A stretch of 64,000 bases of DNA from CAKVLG01 sp045637805 (GCA_045637805.1 JAZUAE010000018.1:1-64000); one strand, 5' to 3'; positions 1-7,860 are shown, numbered from the stretch's first letter. The notes: a model not told the origin generated them from the letters alone. Numbers and translations are program-made.

Positions 1-574
1 GACACAAACGACTTTTATCACTGTTTTTACAATCTTCTTTTATTTCAAATTCTTGCAAAATATCGTTTATGAATTCGTCATCAAATTTAGCCCCTTGCTT
101 TTTTAAAAATTTATAATTATCTTGTATAATTCCAGAAAATTGACACATTAAAAGTGATACAGAAGCACTATAAAAACCTTTTTTATGTAAATCAATCGCT
201 TGTTTTAATATGGGTAACCTATCTCTTTGTATATGATTCATATTATCCCAATCTTTGTATATATCAGTCAATCTTCTAGAATTGAAATAATCATAGATAT
301 ATTGTGTTAATTCTTCTTTAGGCTTCGCTACTATATTCTCAAAAAATCTTTTTTTGTAATACATGTGTAATGGAAACTCTATTTCAGTCAATTTTGTAAG
401 ATATTTGTGATTATTTATAGCTTCGCTCGAAATCTTAATATCGTTAAATATTTGACTAAAAGTTTTAGCTACATTTTTAAAAACTTTTTGATATGCAGTT
501 TGAAATTTATAAGAAGCATCTAAAAGACTTGAAAAAGCTGTTTTAAATTGTTCATTAAACAAATTATTTTGCAT
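1..574 (-). CDS. Partial protein with HEPN-like C-terminal part
   Basis: The reading frame opens with ATG at 574 and runs off the left edge of the window, so the C-terminus is missing (191 codons seen). The N-terminal half is a lysine- and phenylalanine-rich helical region. At about residues 125-160 there is RLPILKQAIDLHKKGFYSAS followed by a VSLLMCQ stretch. This has the spacing of the helical core seen in HEPN/Abi-like proteins, where a conserved arginine or histidine lies near a repeated hydrophobic helix. That match is by eye only. It sits next to a broken plasmid Rep gene on the same strand, so it is probably cargo of the same integrated element. A role in abortive infection is only a guess. 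Confidence 0.55.
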   Translation of the reverse strand, partial: MQNNLFNEQFKTAFSSLLDASYKFQTAYQKVFKNVAKTFSQIFNDIKISSEAINNHKYLTKLTEIEFPLHMYYKKRFFENIVAKPKEELTQYIYDYFNSRRLTDIYKDWDNMNHIQRDRLPILKQAIDLHKKGFYSASVSLLMCQFSGIIQDNYKFLKKQGAKFDDEFINDILQEFEIKEDCKNSDKSRLC

Positions 575-625
575 TTTTGTACCCCTTAAAGAGTATAGCA
601 TTTTATAATCAAAAAGTAAACACCC

Positions 626-1429
626 TTAATGTAAGTATTCTTTGTCTATGACTTGACAATATTCGCCAGTTTGCATGTCTATATAGTAATGTTTATTAAT
701 ATTCCTAAAACACTCTTTGTTGTGTTGTTCAATATGCTTTTTATTAAATTCTTCATATAACTTATTTATCCCTTGTTGATCATCTTCATATTGAAACTTT
801 TTTATTTGTGGTAGGTTTCTACTATTAGAAATGATTTTTACCCATTGTGGAAACTTGGTGTAAACTAATTCATTTTTAGGTTTTGTGTCTTTGTCTTTTA
901 TAGCATTTGTGTCAAATAAGGTTATGTAATCCACAAAAGAATAGTAATCATCTAATGTTTTTAATTTAGTAATGCCATTCCAATATTTTGAAATCCATTT
1001 AGTAGTTAACTTTGTTGGGATTGACTCATTAAATATAAGTAGTAAGTGTATATGAAAGTATGGTTCAGCAGATTCAAACAATTCAATACCACGAATATAT
1101 TTAGTATCTTTAAAGTTTCTTGTAACTGACCTTAGAAAGACTTTAAATTTTTTATTTATAGTGTTTCAATCATATTTAGTTTGAGTTGTTAAAGTTAAAT
1201 AAAGACATTTGCTTGGATCTATATCATAATTATAAAGTTCTTTTTGTTTTCTTCTTAAAGTAGATTTATATTGTCTTATTGTCATATAGGGATTTTCTAT
1301 GTTTCTAATCTTCTTTATAGGCATATATATAGAAGTTCTATTATCTAGTGGATTATATTTGTTCTTTTTTATCATGTATGCTTTGCCATTACCATATTCG
1401 GTAATAGTGTATAAATTATTGTCTTTCAT
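626..1429 (-). pseudogene. Rolling-circle replication protein (HUH family) interrupted by one TGA
   Basis: Two open segments, 1429-1166 (87 codons) and 1081-626 (151 codons), lie in the same frame and are parted only by a TGA codon at 1168-1166; the codons between are open. Read through, the protein is about 266 residues. It carries LYLTLT before the stop and an HUH-type metal site, YFHIHLLL, after it, as in plasmid Rep proteins that nick and ligate the origin. Tryptophan is coded by TGG elsewhere in the gene (KWISKYW, FPQW), so the TGA is more likely a nonsense mutation than recoding, although the position would suit Trp. ATG 1429 is preceded by AAGATGAAAG-like sequence with only a weak Shine-Dalgarno. 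The gene marks an integrated plasmid or mobilizable element. Confidence 0.75.
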
Positions 1430-1771
1430 CTTTTACTTATCTCCATATTAATTTGTATTTTAAATTTGTTTTGAGATAAGATTAAGTATATTTTAACTAA
1501 ATTTGACACCTTTTATAACATTATTAAATCAAGGTATTGCTTTATATTTAAACTATGTTATACTGAAGTTGTAAGAAATTTGAGTGGGTTAATTTAAGTT
1601 ATCTCATACTTTAAAGTGTAATAAAAAGTGTAATGAAACTTACATGTATAGCAGAACATACACAAAATATTAAAAATTACACAATTTAGAAATAATATAA
1701 CTTAAATAACAAAAGTTACAAAATTTATGTGATTTTAATTGATTACAAGAGTTGCAGTTGATAAAAATTAT
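1430..1771. other. Gene-free AT-rich stretch between Rep and the tRNA scar
   Basis: About 340 bases with no credible gene on either strand. It lies upstream of the broken Rep gene and ends at the tRNA-Lys fragment. This is where the double-strand origin and the element's attachment arm would be expected. Short repeats such as AAGTGTAATxAAA (1613-1635) are present but no clear origin hairpin was recognised. Confidence 0.4.
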
Positions 1772-1818
1772 AACTCTTAATCAGGTTGTCCGGGGTTCGA
1801 GTCCCCGATGACCCACCA
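1772..1818 (+). other. 3' fragment of tRNA-Lys(CUU), probable attachment site
   Basis: The sequence gives the 3' half of a tRNA: an anticodon loop CTCTTAA (anticodon CTT, lysine), a variable region, a T arm with stem CGGGG/CCCCG around TTCGAGT, the acceptor strand ATGACCC, a discriminator A and an encoded CCA. The 5' half, which should contain GGGTCAT, is absent upstream. This is the usual remnant left when an integrative element inserts in a tRNA 3' end. The intact tRNA would lie beyond the left edge of the window. Confidence 0.8.
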
Positions 1819-1826
1819 AAACAAAT

Positions 1827-1855
1827 AAAAAGCATTCCAGTACTGAATGCTTTTT
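1827..1855. terminator. Terminator hairpin after the tRNA fragment
   Basis: AAAAAGCATTC pairs with GAATGCTTTTT around a 7-base loop. It is followed by a T-run on the plus strand and preceded by an A-run, so it can work in both directions. It is placed as a tRNA gene terminator would be. Confidence 0.75.
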
Positions 1856-1903
1856 CGTTTGTTCTAGACAATTTAAAGGACTCGAACGGGCCGTTAATAA
1901 AAG

Positions 1904-1916
1904 TCACCAGTGGTGA
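1904..1916. repeat. Palindrome-and-T-arm module, copy A
   Basis: A small hairpin, TCACC-AGT-GGTGA, stands between an inverted T-arm-like GGACTCGAAC (1879-1888) and a second tRNA acceptor end (1976-1996). The layout matches three other places in the window (2117, 12187, 18982). It is the most divergent copy. Confidence 0.4.
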
Positions 1917-1975
1917 ATTTTTAGGCCCCGGCGTGAAAGCTGCCGTACTACAACGCCTTCGACCTCGTAGCGGAG

Positions 1976-1996
1976 CGAGTCCCCGATGACCCACCA
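1976..1996 (+). repeat. Second copy of the tRNA-Lys acceptor end (21-bp direct repeat)
   Basis: CGAGTCCCCGATGACCCACC plus a final A is identical to 1798-1818, 178 bases upstream. Only the 3' side of the T arm and the acceptor with CCA is repeated; the bases before it differ. It may record a second integration or a slipped copy of the attachment core. A weaker third echo, AATGACCCCACCA, lies at 2157-2169. Confidence 0.7.
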
Positions 1997-2005
1997 GATA
2001 AAAAC

Positions 2006-2028
2006 AAAAACACCATAGCGGTGTTTTT
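2006..2028. terminator. Terminator hairpin after the second tRNA-end copy
   Basis: AAAAACACC-ATAGC-GGTGTTTTT followed by more T residues. Together with the hairpins at 1827 and 2176 it gives a repeating pattern of tRNA end followed by terminator. Confidence 0.7.
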
Positions 2029-2116
2029 TTGTTTATGCTGTTTCGGGGACTCTCACCCAAGGGTTCGCCTCCTGTCGGAGCCAGACCTCAACAAATTGCT
2101 CCCATTTCGTATGCTA

Positions 2117-2138
2117 AAAATAGTCCACCGGACTATTT
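2117..2138. repeat. Palindrome-and-T-arm module, copy B
   Basis: AAAATAGTCC-ACCG-GACTATTTT forms a nine-base-pair hairpin, followed by TTCGCACTCACCCC and a tRNA-end-like AATGACCCCACCA. Copy D at 18982 has the same order, including the upstream ATGCT and the downstream CACTC(C)TCACCC. Confidence 0.6.
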
Positions 2139-2175
2139 TCTTTTCGCACTCACCCCAATGACCCCACCAAAAAAT

Positions 2176-2202
2176 AAAGACACTTCGTGAAGAAGTGTCT
2201 TT
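2176..2202. terminator. Bidirectional terminator, shared with the hydrolase gene
   Basis: AAAGACACTTC-GTGAA-GAAGTGTCTTT. The minus-strand hydrolase gene stops at 2211, so this hairpin ends its transcript. An almost identical hairpin at 3350-3376 carries the loop in the opposite orientation (TTCAC). Confidence 0.8.
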
Positions 2203-2210
2203 TGTTTATC

Positions 2211-3074
2211 TTATTTTTTGTGATTCAATATAAATTCAATTATTTTAGTTGCCAATTCATCTTCATGAAATCTAAAATTATGTTTTGCTCCTTCGATAAA
2301 ATTCACAGTACAGTCTTTTATATTCTCTTTAATACGATTCATTAAATATTCAGGTGAATGTGGTGATGGAATTAAGCCTTGATCTTGCGTTCCAATAATA
2401 ATTAAAGTAGGAACTGTAATAATTTTTAAAGAATTAAAATCTTTATCTTCTTGCAGATATGGGAAATTATGTATATCATTCCTATATCTTAAATCATATA
2501 ACGTTTTAGATGATATAGGGCAAAAATCTAAAAACAATTTACTCAAAATTTTATCGGGTTCGTTGTTGTTGATGTTTGCAATCGCTTCTTCTAACATATC
2601 TTCATCAAAACGCATTGCAATATCTTGTGGACACATGAATATGATTTTTTTTAGTTCTGAAATCTCTTTTTCTTTTAAATATTTCATTATTTTATCACAA
2701 CCAAGACTTGCACCAACAAGATAAATATTCTTATATCCTTGAACTCTTGCATAATCAATAAAACAATCCATATCTTCAATTATATTATCGAAGTTATCAT
2801 AACAACCACCACCATTAATAATTGTTATGCTACCATCAGGATTGTGTCTTTTTAATTTATGCATGGTATAACAGCCTTGATTGTAGCCAAAGATAAAAGA
2901 CAATTTGTTTTCAATGCATTTTTCAGCAATTTTAATAAATCCGTCACCAAATGATCCGCCAAATCCAGGAACACACAACACGCAATCATTATTAGATGCT
3001 TTAATATGGTTTGCCTTTAGTTCAACACCATCATTATTAATTAACATTAATTTTGTATCATCTTTGTTTATCAT
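2211..3074 (-). CDS. Alpha/beta-hydrolase family protein
   Basis: A 287-residue soluble protein with the serine-hydrolase layout: an oxyanion strand VLCVPGFGG at about residues 32-40, a nucleophile elbow VGASLGC at about 120, the acid in GTQDQG at about 230 and the base in GAKHNF at about 265. It has no signal peptide, so it acts in the cytoplasm. The substrate cannot be read from the sequence; esterase or lipase activity on a small acyl substrate would fit the size. ATG 3074 has AAAGGAG seven bases upstream. The gene is alone, between two near-identical terminators, with a promoter that contains an inverted repeat, so it may be under a dedicated repressor. Confidence 0.85.
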   Translation of the reverse strand: MINKDDTKLMLINNDGVELKANHIKASNNDCVLCVPGFGGSFGDGFIKIAEKCIENKLSFIFGYNQGCYTMHKLKRHNPDGSITIINGGGCYDNFDNIIEDMDCFIDYARVQGYKNIYLVGASLGCDKIMKYLKEKEISELKKIIFMCPQDIAMRFDEDMLEEAIANINNNEPDKILSKLFLDFCPISSKTLYDLRYRNDIHNFPYLQEDKDFNSLKIITVPTLIIIGTQDQGLIPSPHSPEYLMNRIKENIKDCTVNFIEGAKHNFRFHEDELATKIIEFILNHKK

Positions 3075-3092
3075 TTTTATCTCCTTTTATAC

Positions 3093-3121
3093 ATTATAAC
3101 ATCACGTGTTATAAATTACAA
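3093..3121 (-). promoter_or_regulatory. Hydrolase promoter with built-in operator
   Basis: On the minus strand TTGTAA (3121-3116), 17 bases, then TATAAT (3098-3093). An inverted repeat of eight bases, TTATAACA/TGTTATAA with a 5-base centre (3094-3114), covers the spacer and the -10 box. A repressor bound there would block the polymerase. No regulator gene stands beside it. Confidence 0.6.
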
Positions 3122-3349
3122 AAAGATTTGTGCTAGATTTATACTGAATTAAGTGCTAAATTTTTAATTTCTCTTCTAATTAACATAATAAAATCTTAAA
3201 CATTCATAGTTTTTAATCATTAAAACATTTATCATTTGATTTTGCAAAAACATGAAGTTTGAGTTTTTGTTAAAACATTCCTATTTTTTAATTACTGACA
3301 ATGTGTTTATACGCTAAAGACAACCGCCTATATAAAAAATTTAGCAAAT
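3122..3349. other. Gene-free AT-rich stretch
   Basis: Between the hydrolase promoter and the next terminator I see no coding frame and no strong structure. There are only short runs such as TAAAACATT, which occurs twice (3224 and 3271). Confidence 0.5.
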
Positions 3350-3376
3350 AAAGACACTTCTTCACGAAGTGTCTTT
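3350..3376. terminator. Terminator with inverted loop relative to 2176
   Basis: AAAGACACTTC-TTCAC-GAAGTGTCTTT, just past the stop of the minus-strand gene at 3389. The stems and the AAATAA/TTTGTTT flanks match the hairpin at 2176-2202, but the loop is its reverse complement. Confidence 0.8.
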
Positions 3377-3388
3377 TGTTTGTTATCC

Positions 3389-3712
3389 TTATTTTTCTAG
3401 TTCTTTATTTATACATAAAATCATTCCTATAATATATGCAAAAATTGAAGCTATATATTTTACAAGTTGAAGCCAAAATTGATTTTTCATACCTTCAAGA
3501 TATTTATCCACATCATTCCCCGTTGCTTTATATTTCGCAAATTCACCAAATGCATCAATATATTCAAACAATTCAATTATCGTTATTGCAAACAGTATTA
3601 ATAACATAAAAAACAAAATGGTAAAAATTGCATTTTTTCCTTTCTTAGTATTTTTTTTATTTACACTTGTTTCGTCTCTATCAATTTGTTTTTCATTTTT
3701 AACTATTACCAT
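3389..3712 (-). CDS. Small membrane protein, two predicted TM helices
   Basis: 107 residues. The first ~28 are charged and cytoplasmic (MVIVKNEKQIDRDETSVNKK). A strong helix follows at about 30-50 (FTILFFMLLILFAITIIELF), then a soluble loop, and a second helix at about 83-101 (LVKYIASIFAYIIGMILCI) before a short charged end. No family was recognised. It has its own terminator and stands alone; a nine-C run lies 40 bases upstream. Function unknown. Confidence 0.6.
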   Translation of the reverse strand: MVIVKNEKQIDRDETSVNKKNTKKGKNAIFTILFFMLLILFAITIIELFEYIDAFGEFAKYKATGNDVDKYLEGMKNQFWLQLVKYIASIFAYIIGMILCINKELEK

Positions 3713-3943
3713 ATCAGCACACCCTTATCCTTATTCACTAATCTAATAATACGCTCCCCCCCCCGCGAGTCAAGCAAATTTCAATCGTTTTCGACTTTTT
3801 ACAATCTTATTCTTTCTTTTTGTAGGTGAAGTTATTAACGAAATTATACAACTTAACCAGATCACCTTTTTACAAAATCAACTAAAATACTTTTCATTTG
3901 ATTTAATGTGTGTTATTATAATAAAAAATGTAAGGAGAATTTT

Positions 3944-4471
3944 ATGACTAACGAAACAACTTTCTTAGCAATCAAACCAGGATTTGCACAAAAACAAAAA
4001 ATTGTCAATTTTATTGAGGAAACTTTATTATCAAGCGGTTGTAAAATAGCGTCAAAAGTGGCAACCAAATATAGTCTAGATAATGCAATGGCTCACTACA
4101 GTGTAATACCACCAAAATACCAGGTACCAGCAGCAACATATCTTTCATCTGCACCACTAATCGGATATATCTTGGAAGATGATAGACCTGAGAACGCAAG
4201 AGATATGGACTTTATTTCATACGTTAGATCTATTCAAGGCGACACAAGATGTCAAACACCAGGCACCATTAGACACACAGTAGTTACTGACCCAGCTTTT
4301 GCTGAAGATGTTGCAGATGTTCGTGCTAAATTCATGAATAAAGAAAAAGGAATTGATGAAATTACAACAAACATAGCTCACGCATCAGACAGCCCTGAAA
4401 ACTTTGTACGAGAAATCAAGATACTAATTTCTACATTCCAAAATACAGACACTAACTCTAACTCACTATAA
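3944..4471 (+). CDS. Nucleoside diphosphate kinase-like protein
   Basis: 175 residues. The start TFLAIKPGFAQKQKIVNFIE resembles the NDK opening strand (TxxxIKPD), and the later NIAHASDSPENFVREI matches the NDK active-site segment (NxxHGSDSxxxAxxEI), including the phospho-accepting histidine. PGTIRHTV corresponds to the conserved GTIRxD region. The Asp of KPD is replaced by Gly and the spacing is longer than in a ~150-residue NDK, so this is a divergent member. If active it would transfer phosphate from ATP to NDPs. ATG 3944 is chosen over an upstream in-frame ATG because AAGGAG lies seven bases before it. Confidence 0.75.
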   Translation: MTNETTFLAIKPGFAQKQKIVNFIEETLLSSGCKIASKVATKYSLDNAMAHYSVIPPKYQVPAATYLSSAPLIGYILEDDRPENARDMDFISYVRSIQGDTRCQTPGTIRHTVVTDPAFAEDVADVRAKFMNKEKGIDEITTNIAHASDSPENFVREIKILISTFQNTDTNSNSL

Positions 4472-4485
4472 AACCAACAATAAAA

Positions 4486-4511
4486 AAACTCTTGCTTTTC
4501 TGCAAGAGTTT
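4486..4511. terminator. Terminator between converging genes
   Basis: AAACTCTTGC pairs with GCAAGAGTTT around a 6-base loop, with A- and T-runs on both sides. It serves the NDK-like gene and the opposing gene that stops at 4517. Confidence 0.8.
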
Positions 4512-4516
4512 TTGTT

Positions 4517-4987
4517 TTATGCTTGAAACTCTGATTGTTTATTTCTTGTTTTTTGTTTAGCTAGCGCATACTTATCAATAAACTCAATCATTTCCATTCC
4601 TTCAATAAATTCAGAAAATTTGTGTTTGTTTGGATATATTACAATAAAATCCCCTGGTTCAACAAAATATTCAAGGCCTGATGTACCATTAAATCTAAAC
4701 GTATCGTCAACAACTAAAGCTTTGCACTTTAAATCCATTTTAGGCTTATATGTACCCTTCTTAGTTTGTTCATAATAGAAATCAATAACCTCAGGATTTA
4801 TTACAACCCTTCTACCATTTTGATTAATTAAAGACAAATACATTCTTTCATTGCCTTGATTTGTTGTAACCTTACATTTACCATTAATTGTCAATTCTTC
4901 AACATTTACATAGTTTCTGAGTCTATCACTATGTTTCTTTACATAATCTATTACTTTTATCTTTTTTATTTCTTTATTTTTTTCCAT
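4517..4987 (-). CDS. Conserved-looking protein of unknown function
   Basis: 156 residues, highly charged at both ends and without membrane segments. The middle is beta-rich and contains GRRVVINPEVIDFYYEQ and a C-terminal part with FVEPGDFIVIYP, which looks like a small barrel or PilZ/cupin-like fold, but no family was recognised. The -10 box lies only seven bases before the ATG and there is no Shine-Dalgarno sequence, so its mRNA is probably leaderless. It diverges from the M16 peptidase gene. Confidence 0.6.
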   Translation of the reverse strand: MEKNKEIKKIKVIDYVKKHSDRLRNYVNVEELTINGKCKVTTNQGNERMYLSLINQNGRRVVINPEVIDFYYEQTKKGTYKPKMDLKCKALVVDDTFRFNGTSGLEYFVEPGDFIVIYPNKHKFSEFIEGMEMIEFIDKYALAKQKTRNKQSEFQA

Positions 4988-4993
4988 ATATCT

Positions 4994-5021
4994 ATTATAC
5001 TATATTTAAAAATTATGTCAA
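4994..5021 (-). promoter_or_regulatory. Promoter of a probable leaderless transcript
   Basis: On the minus strand TTGACA (5021-5016), a 16-base spacer and TATAAT (4999-4994). Transcription should begin at or within a base or two of the ATG at 4987. Confidence 0.65.
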
Positions 5022-5037
5022 GTAGAAGCATAAATAA

Positions 5038-5066
5038 TTGCATTATATACACTTATAGTGTATAAT
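5038..5066 (+). promoter_or_regulatory. Promoter and operator of the M16 peptidase gene
   Basis: TTGCAT (5038-5043), 17 bases, TATAAT (5061-5066). The inverted repeat TATACAC-TTATA-GTGTATA (5046-5064) overlaps the spacer and the -10 box, as an operator would. Confidence 0.6.
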
Positions 5067-5085
5067 TTCTCTGAGGAAAACACAA

Positions 5086-6387
5086 ATGAGTAAAATAGTT
5101 AAATATAAAGGTATTCATATAATTTACCAAAAACAACATAGAAACAACTCTTCAGATGTAACATTTGGCATAATGACTGGCTCGCATGCTGAACTTAAAA
5201 ATGGATTAGCACATTTGTTGGAACATTGTCTTGCTGGCCACAGAACTAAAACAAGATCTAGAGAGGAATGTGAATCTTTTAGGATCAAACACGTCCCATC
5301 TTTAAACGCCGCAACTTCTGATAATTATATGTATATAAAATTTTATGAAAGTACTAGGGCTCTTGATAAAATACTTGAATTCACATCAGACAAATTTTTT
5401 AATGGCACTTCTTCTAAAGAAGAATTTGAAAATGAGAAAAAAATTATTTTAAACGAGATTAAACGCCATGAACAAAACAACAATGCAATACTTGCACACG
5501 TTTCAAAAAATCAAGTATACGAAAATAAGAGTGGATTCTATGATAAACTAGGTACTGAGAAAAGTTTAAAAGCAATAACCCAAAAAGATTTTGAAAAATT
5601 TAAAAGTAAACATTTTTGTCGTCAAAATTTTCTATTTTCTATCACCACAAACAAACCCCTATTCTATGTAAAAAAATTAATTAATAAATACTTTATTCCA
5701 AATCTAAAAGACAATCCAAACTTTGAACAAGACCATTTTGTTATAACTGGTCTGAACAAAAAAGATTCGGTAAAAACCATAAAAAAACAGGATACAAAAT
5801 TATGTACTATAAAAATTGTTAAAGAGGGTTTCCCTTATAAAAAAGAGCTGTCACCTAAAAAAGATATGGTTTTTAATTGCATTGAAAGACCACATGGAAG
5901 AGTTTATGAAATATATCGATTAAAAAACGGAATAACATATGAAACACCGTATTTTCAATATCCATCAAATGAAGATTGTGGAACAATAACATTTACTATT
6001 AAAGTGCTACCAAAAGACATTAAAAAATCCATTGATTTAGCTGCAGAACTATTTCAATCTATATATCAAAACGGAATTACTAAGGAAGAATATGACACTC
6101 TTGAGGTGTTAAGGAAACGCAAAAAAGACGTAGCAGTCAAACCTCCACTTAAAAACACATCTACCGATCGATTTAGTTATTTTGCTTTAAGGGGACACTT
6201 ATACCCTATACGCGAATTTGAAAAATATAGAAAAAAAGAAAATTACAATTCGATAAACGATTTCTCAAAAATGTTATTTAAACCAAATAGATTATTTGTA
6301 ACAATTTTAGGAAACTTTGACAAAAAGGATATTTATCCACTCAGTAAACTTAAAAAGCTATTCAATATTGATAGTGAAACCAAATAA
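5086..6387 (+). CDS. M16-family zinc peptidase
   Basis: 433 residues, the length of a single M16B subunit (two repeated alpha/beta halves). The inverted zinc motif HxxEH is seen as HLLEHCLAG at about residue 43, and the third ligand probably lies in FENEKKIILNEIKRHE about 70 residues on. The N-terminal strand GIMTGSHAELKNGLAHLLEH is typical of processing-peptidase-like bacterial members. It is cytoplasmic, with no signal peptide. Related enzymes in Bacillota often cleave short peptides or take part in RiPP maturation, but the two RiPP loci here are 7 kb or more away. GAGG precedes the ATG. The gene starts from its own promoter. Confidence 0.85.
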   Translation: MSKIVKYKGIHIIYQKQHRNNSSDVTFGIMTGSHAELKNGLAHLLEHCLAGHRTKTRSREECESFRIKHVPSLNAATSDNYMYIKFYESTRALDKILEFTSDKFFNGTSSKEEFENEKKIILNEIKRHEQNNNAILAHVSKNQVYENKSGFYDKLGTEKSLKAITQKDFEKFKSKHFCRQNFLFSITTNKPLFYVKKLINKYFIPNLKDNPNFEQDHFVITGLNKKDSVKTIKKQDTKLCTIKIVKEGFPYKKELSPKKDMVFNCIERPHGRVYEIYRLKNGITYETPYFQYPSNEDCGTITFTIKVLPKDIKKSIDLAAELFQSIYQNGITKEEYDTLEVLRKRKKDVAVKPPLKNTSTDRFSYFALRGHLYPIREFEKYRKKENYNSINDFSKMLFKPNRLFVTILGNFDKKDIYPLSKLKKLFNIDSETK

Positions 6388-6391
6388 ATAC

Positions 6392-6420
6392 TTGACAAAT
6401 TATCTATTCTGTCACATAAT
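6392..6420 (+). promoter_or_regulatory. Promoter of asnS
   Basis: TTGACA (6392-6397), 17 bases, CATAAT (6415-6420). It lies just after the stop of the M16 gene and leaves a leader of about 20 bases, too short for a T-box. Confidence 0.65.
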
Positions 6421-6447
6421 AAACGTTGACAAAAAACGAGGTAAATT

Positions 6448-7833
6448 ATGCAAAAACAAGATATTAAACTTATTCACGAAACATACAAAAAATTAGATGG
6501 AAAAACTGTCACTCTCGGTGGCTGGATTAGAAGCGTAAGAAATTCTAAAACATTTGGTTTTATTGATTTAAACGATGGTACATGCTTTAACGGCGTGCAA
6601 ATTGTTTTTGACGATAAAATGCAAAACTTTTCAGAGGTTGAAAAACTCAATGCTGGATCTAGCATATTAGTTAAAGGCTCAGTTGTACTCACCCCTGAAA
6701 TGCGTCAACCTTATGAAATTCACGCAGAAGAAATTAATGTTTTGTCTGCAACTGACGAATCATACCCCCTTCAAAAGAAACGTCACAGCGTTGAATTTTT
6801 AAGAGAGATTGCATATCTCCGCCCTAGAACAAATCTTTTCAACGCAGCATTTAGAGTTAGAAGTGAAACAGCTTTTGCTATTCACAACTTTTTCCATGAA
6901 CAAGGTTTTGTTTACATTCATACACCTATAATCACAGGTGCTGACTGTGAAGGCGGTAGTGACGTTTTTAGAGTTACAACACATAACATTTTTGACAAAG
7001 AAAAAATGAAAGAAGCAACTCCTGAAAACGATTTCTTTGGTAAAAAAGTGTTCTTAACCCCAACAGGTCAACTTGAAGGCGAAGCTATGGCATTAGCATT
7101 CAGCAAGGTTTATACTTTTGGACCAACATTTAGATCTGAAAACAGCAACACAACTCGTCACGCTAGTGAATTTTGGATGATTGAGCCTGAAGTTGCTTTT
7201 TGTGAACTTTCTGGCAACATGGAATTAATGGAGAAAATGATTAAATATCTCATTAATCACCTACTCGTTCATTGCAAAACTGAAATAGAGTTTTTCAATA
7301 AATTTGTCGATACCGGTCTTTTAGAGAGATTAAATAATGTTGTAAATAGCGATTTTGCTCACGTTACTTACACTGAAGCTATTGAAATATTAAAGAAAGT
7401 AAATGATAAGTTTGAATACAAAGTTTCTTGGGGCTCAGATCTTCAAAGTGAGCATGAAAGATACTTATGCGAACAAGTTTATAAAAAACCGCTCTTTGTA
7501 ACCGACTATCCAAAAGATATTAAAGCGTTCTATATGCGTTTAAATGACGATGGTAAAACTGTTGCAGCTTGTGATCTACTCGCTCCTGGAATCGGAGAAA
7601 TCATCGGCGGCAGCGAAAGAGAGGAACGTTTAGACGTATTACTTCAAAAGATTAAAGAATGTGGCTTAAAAGAAGAAGATTACTGGTGGTACATTAATCT
7701 TCGTAAGTTCGGCGGAGTAAAACATAGTGGATTTGGTCTTGGTTTTGAAAGATTTTTAATGTATGTTACTGGCATTAGCAATATCAGAGACGTACAACTC
7801 TTCCCTAGAACTCCAAAAAATTGTGAATATTAA
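6448..7833 (+). CDS. asnS: Asparaginyl-tRNA synthetase
   Basis: 461 residues, the normal length. It joins asparagine to tRNA-Asn using ATP. An N-terminal OB-fold anticodon domain (GGWIRSVRNSKTFGFIDLND, about residues 20-45) is followed by a class II catalytic core with motif 2 at FRSENSNTTRHASEFWMIEPE-like positions 225-245 and motif 3 at GFGLGFERFLMYVTG near residue 435. The Asn-type signature is supported by the GEIIGGSEREERLDVL region. GAGG lies before ATG 6448. Transcribed from its own promoter and closed by a strong hairpin; a single-gene unit. Confidence 0.97.
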   Translation: MQKQDIKLIHETYKKLDGKTVTLGGWIRSVRNSKTFGFIDLNDGTCFNGVQIVFDDKMQNFSEVEKLNAGSSILVKGSVVLTPEMRQPYEIHAEEINVLSATDESYPLQKKRHSVEFLREIAYLRPRTNLFNAAFRVRSETAFAIHNFFHEQGFVYIHTPIITGADCEGGSDVFRVTTHNIFDKEKMKEATPENDFFGKKVFLTPTGQLEGEAMALAFSKVYTFGPTFRSENSNTTRHASEFWMIEPEVAFCELSGNMELMEKMIKYLINHLLVHCKTEIEFFNKFVDTGLLERLNNVVNSDFAHVTYTEAIEILKKVNDKFEYKVSWGSDLQSEHERYLCEQVYKKPLFVTDYPKDIKAFYMRLNDDGKTVAACDLLAPGIGEIIGGSEREERLDVLLQKIKECGLKEEDYWWYINLRKFGGVKHSGFGLGFERFLMYVTGISNIRDVQLFPRTPKNCEY

Positions 7834-7860
7834 AAAAAGACGCTTTAAAGCGTCTTTTTT
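7833..7860. terminator. asnS terminator
   Basis: A perfect palindrome, AAAGACGCTTTAAAGCGTCTTT, with A- and T-runs on either side, directly after the asnS stop. Confidence 0.9.

Noticed and set aside
1772..1818. An intact tRNA-Lys gene
   Set aside because: No 5' half with GGGTCAT, no D arm; only the 3' half is present.
1743..2060. Open frames on both strands across the tRNA fragments
   Set aside because: They are translations of tRNA ends and terminators (for example GTRTPD and GHRGLAPL-type strings), a well-known source of false proteins.
3757..3765. Run of nine C in AT-rich DNA
   Set aside because: It is odd, but no structure or gene depends on it; possibly a sequencing artefact or a hypervariable run.
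6388..6447. T-box leader before asnS
   Set aside because: Only about 60 bases separate the genes and no T-box core is present.
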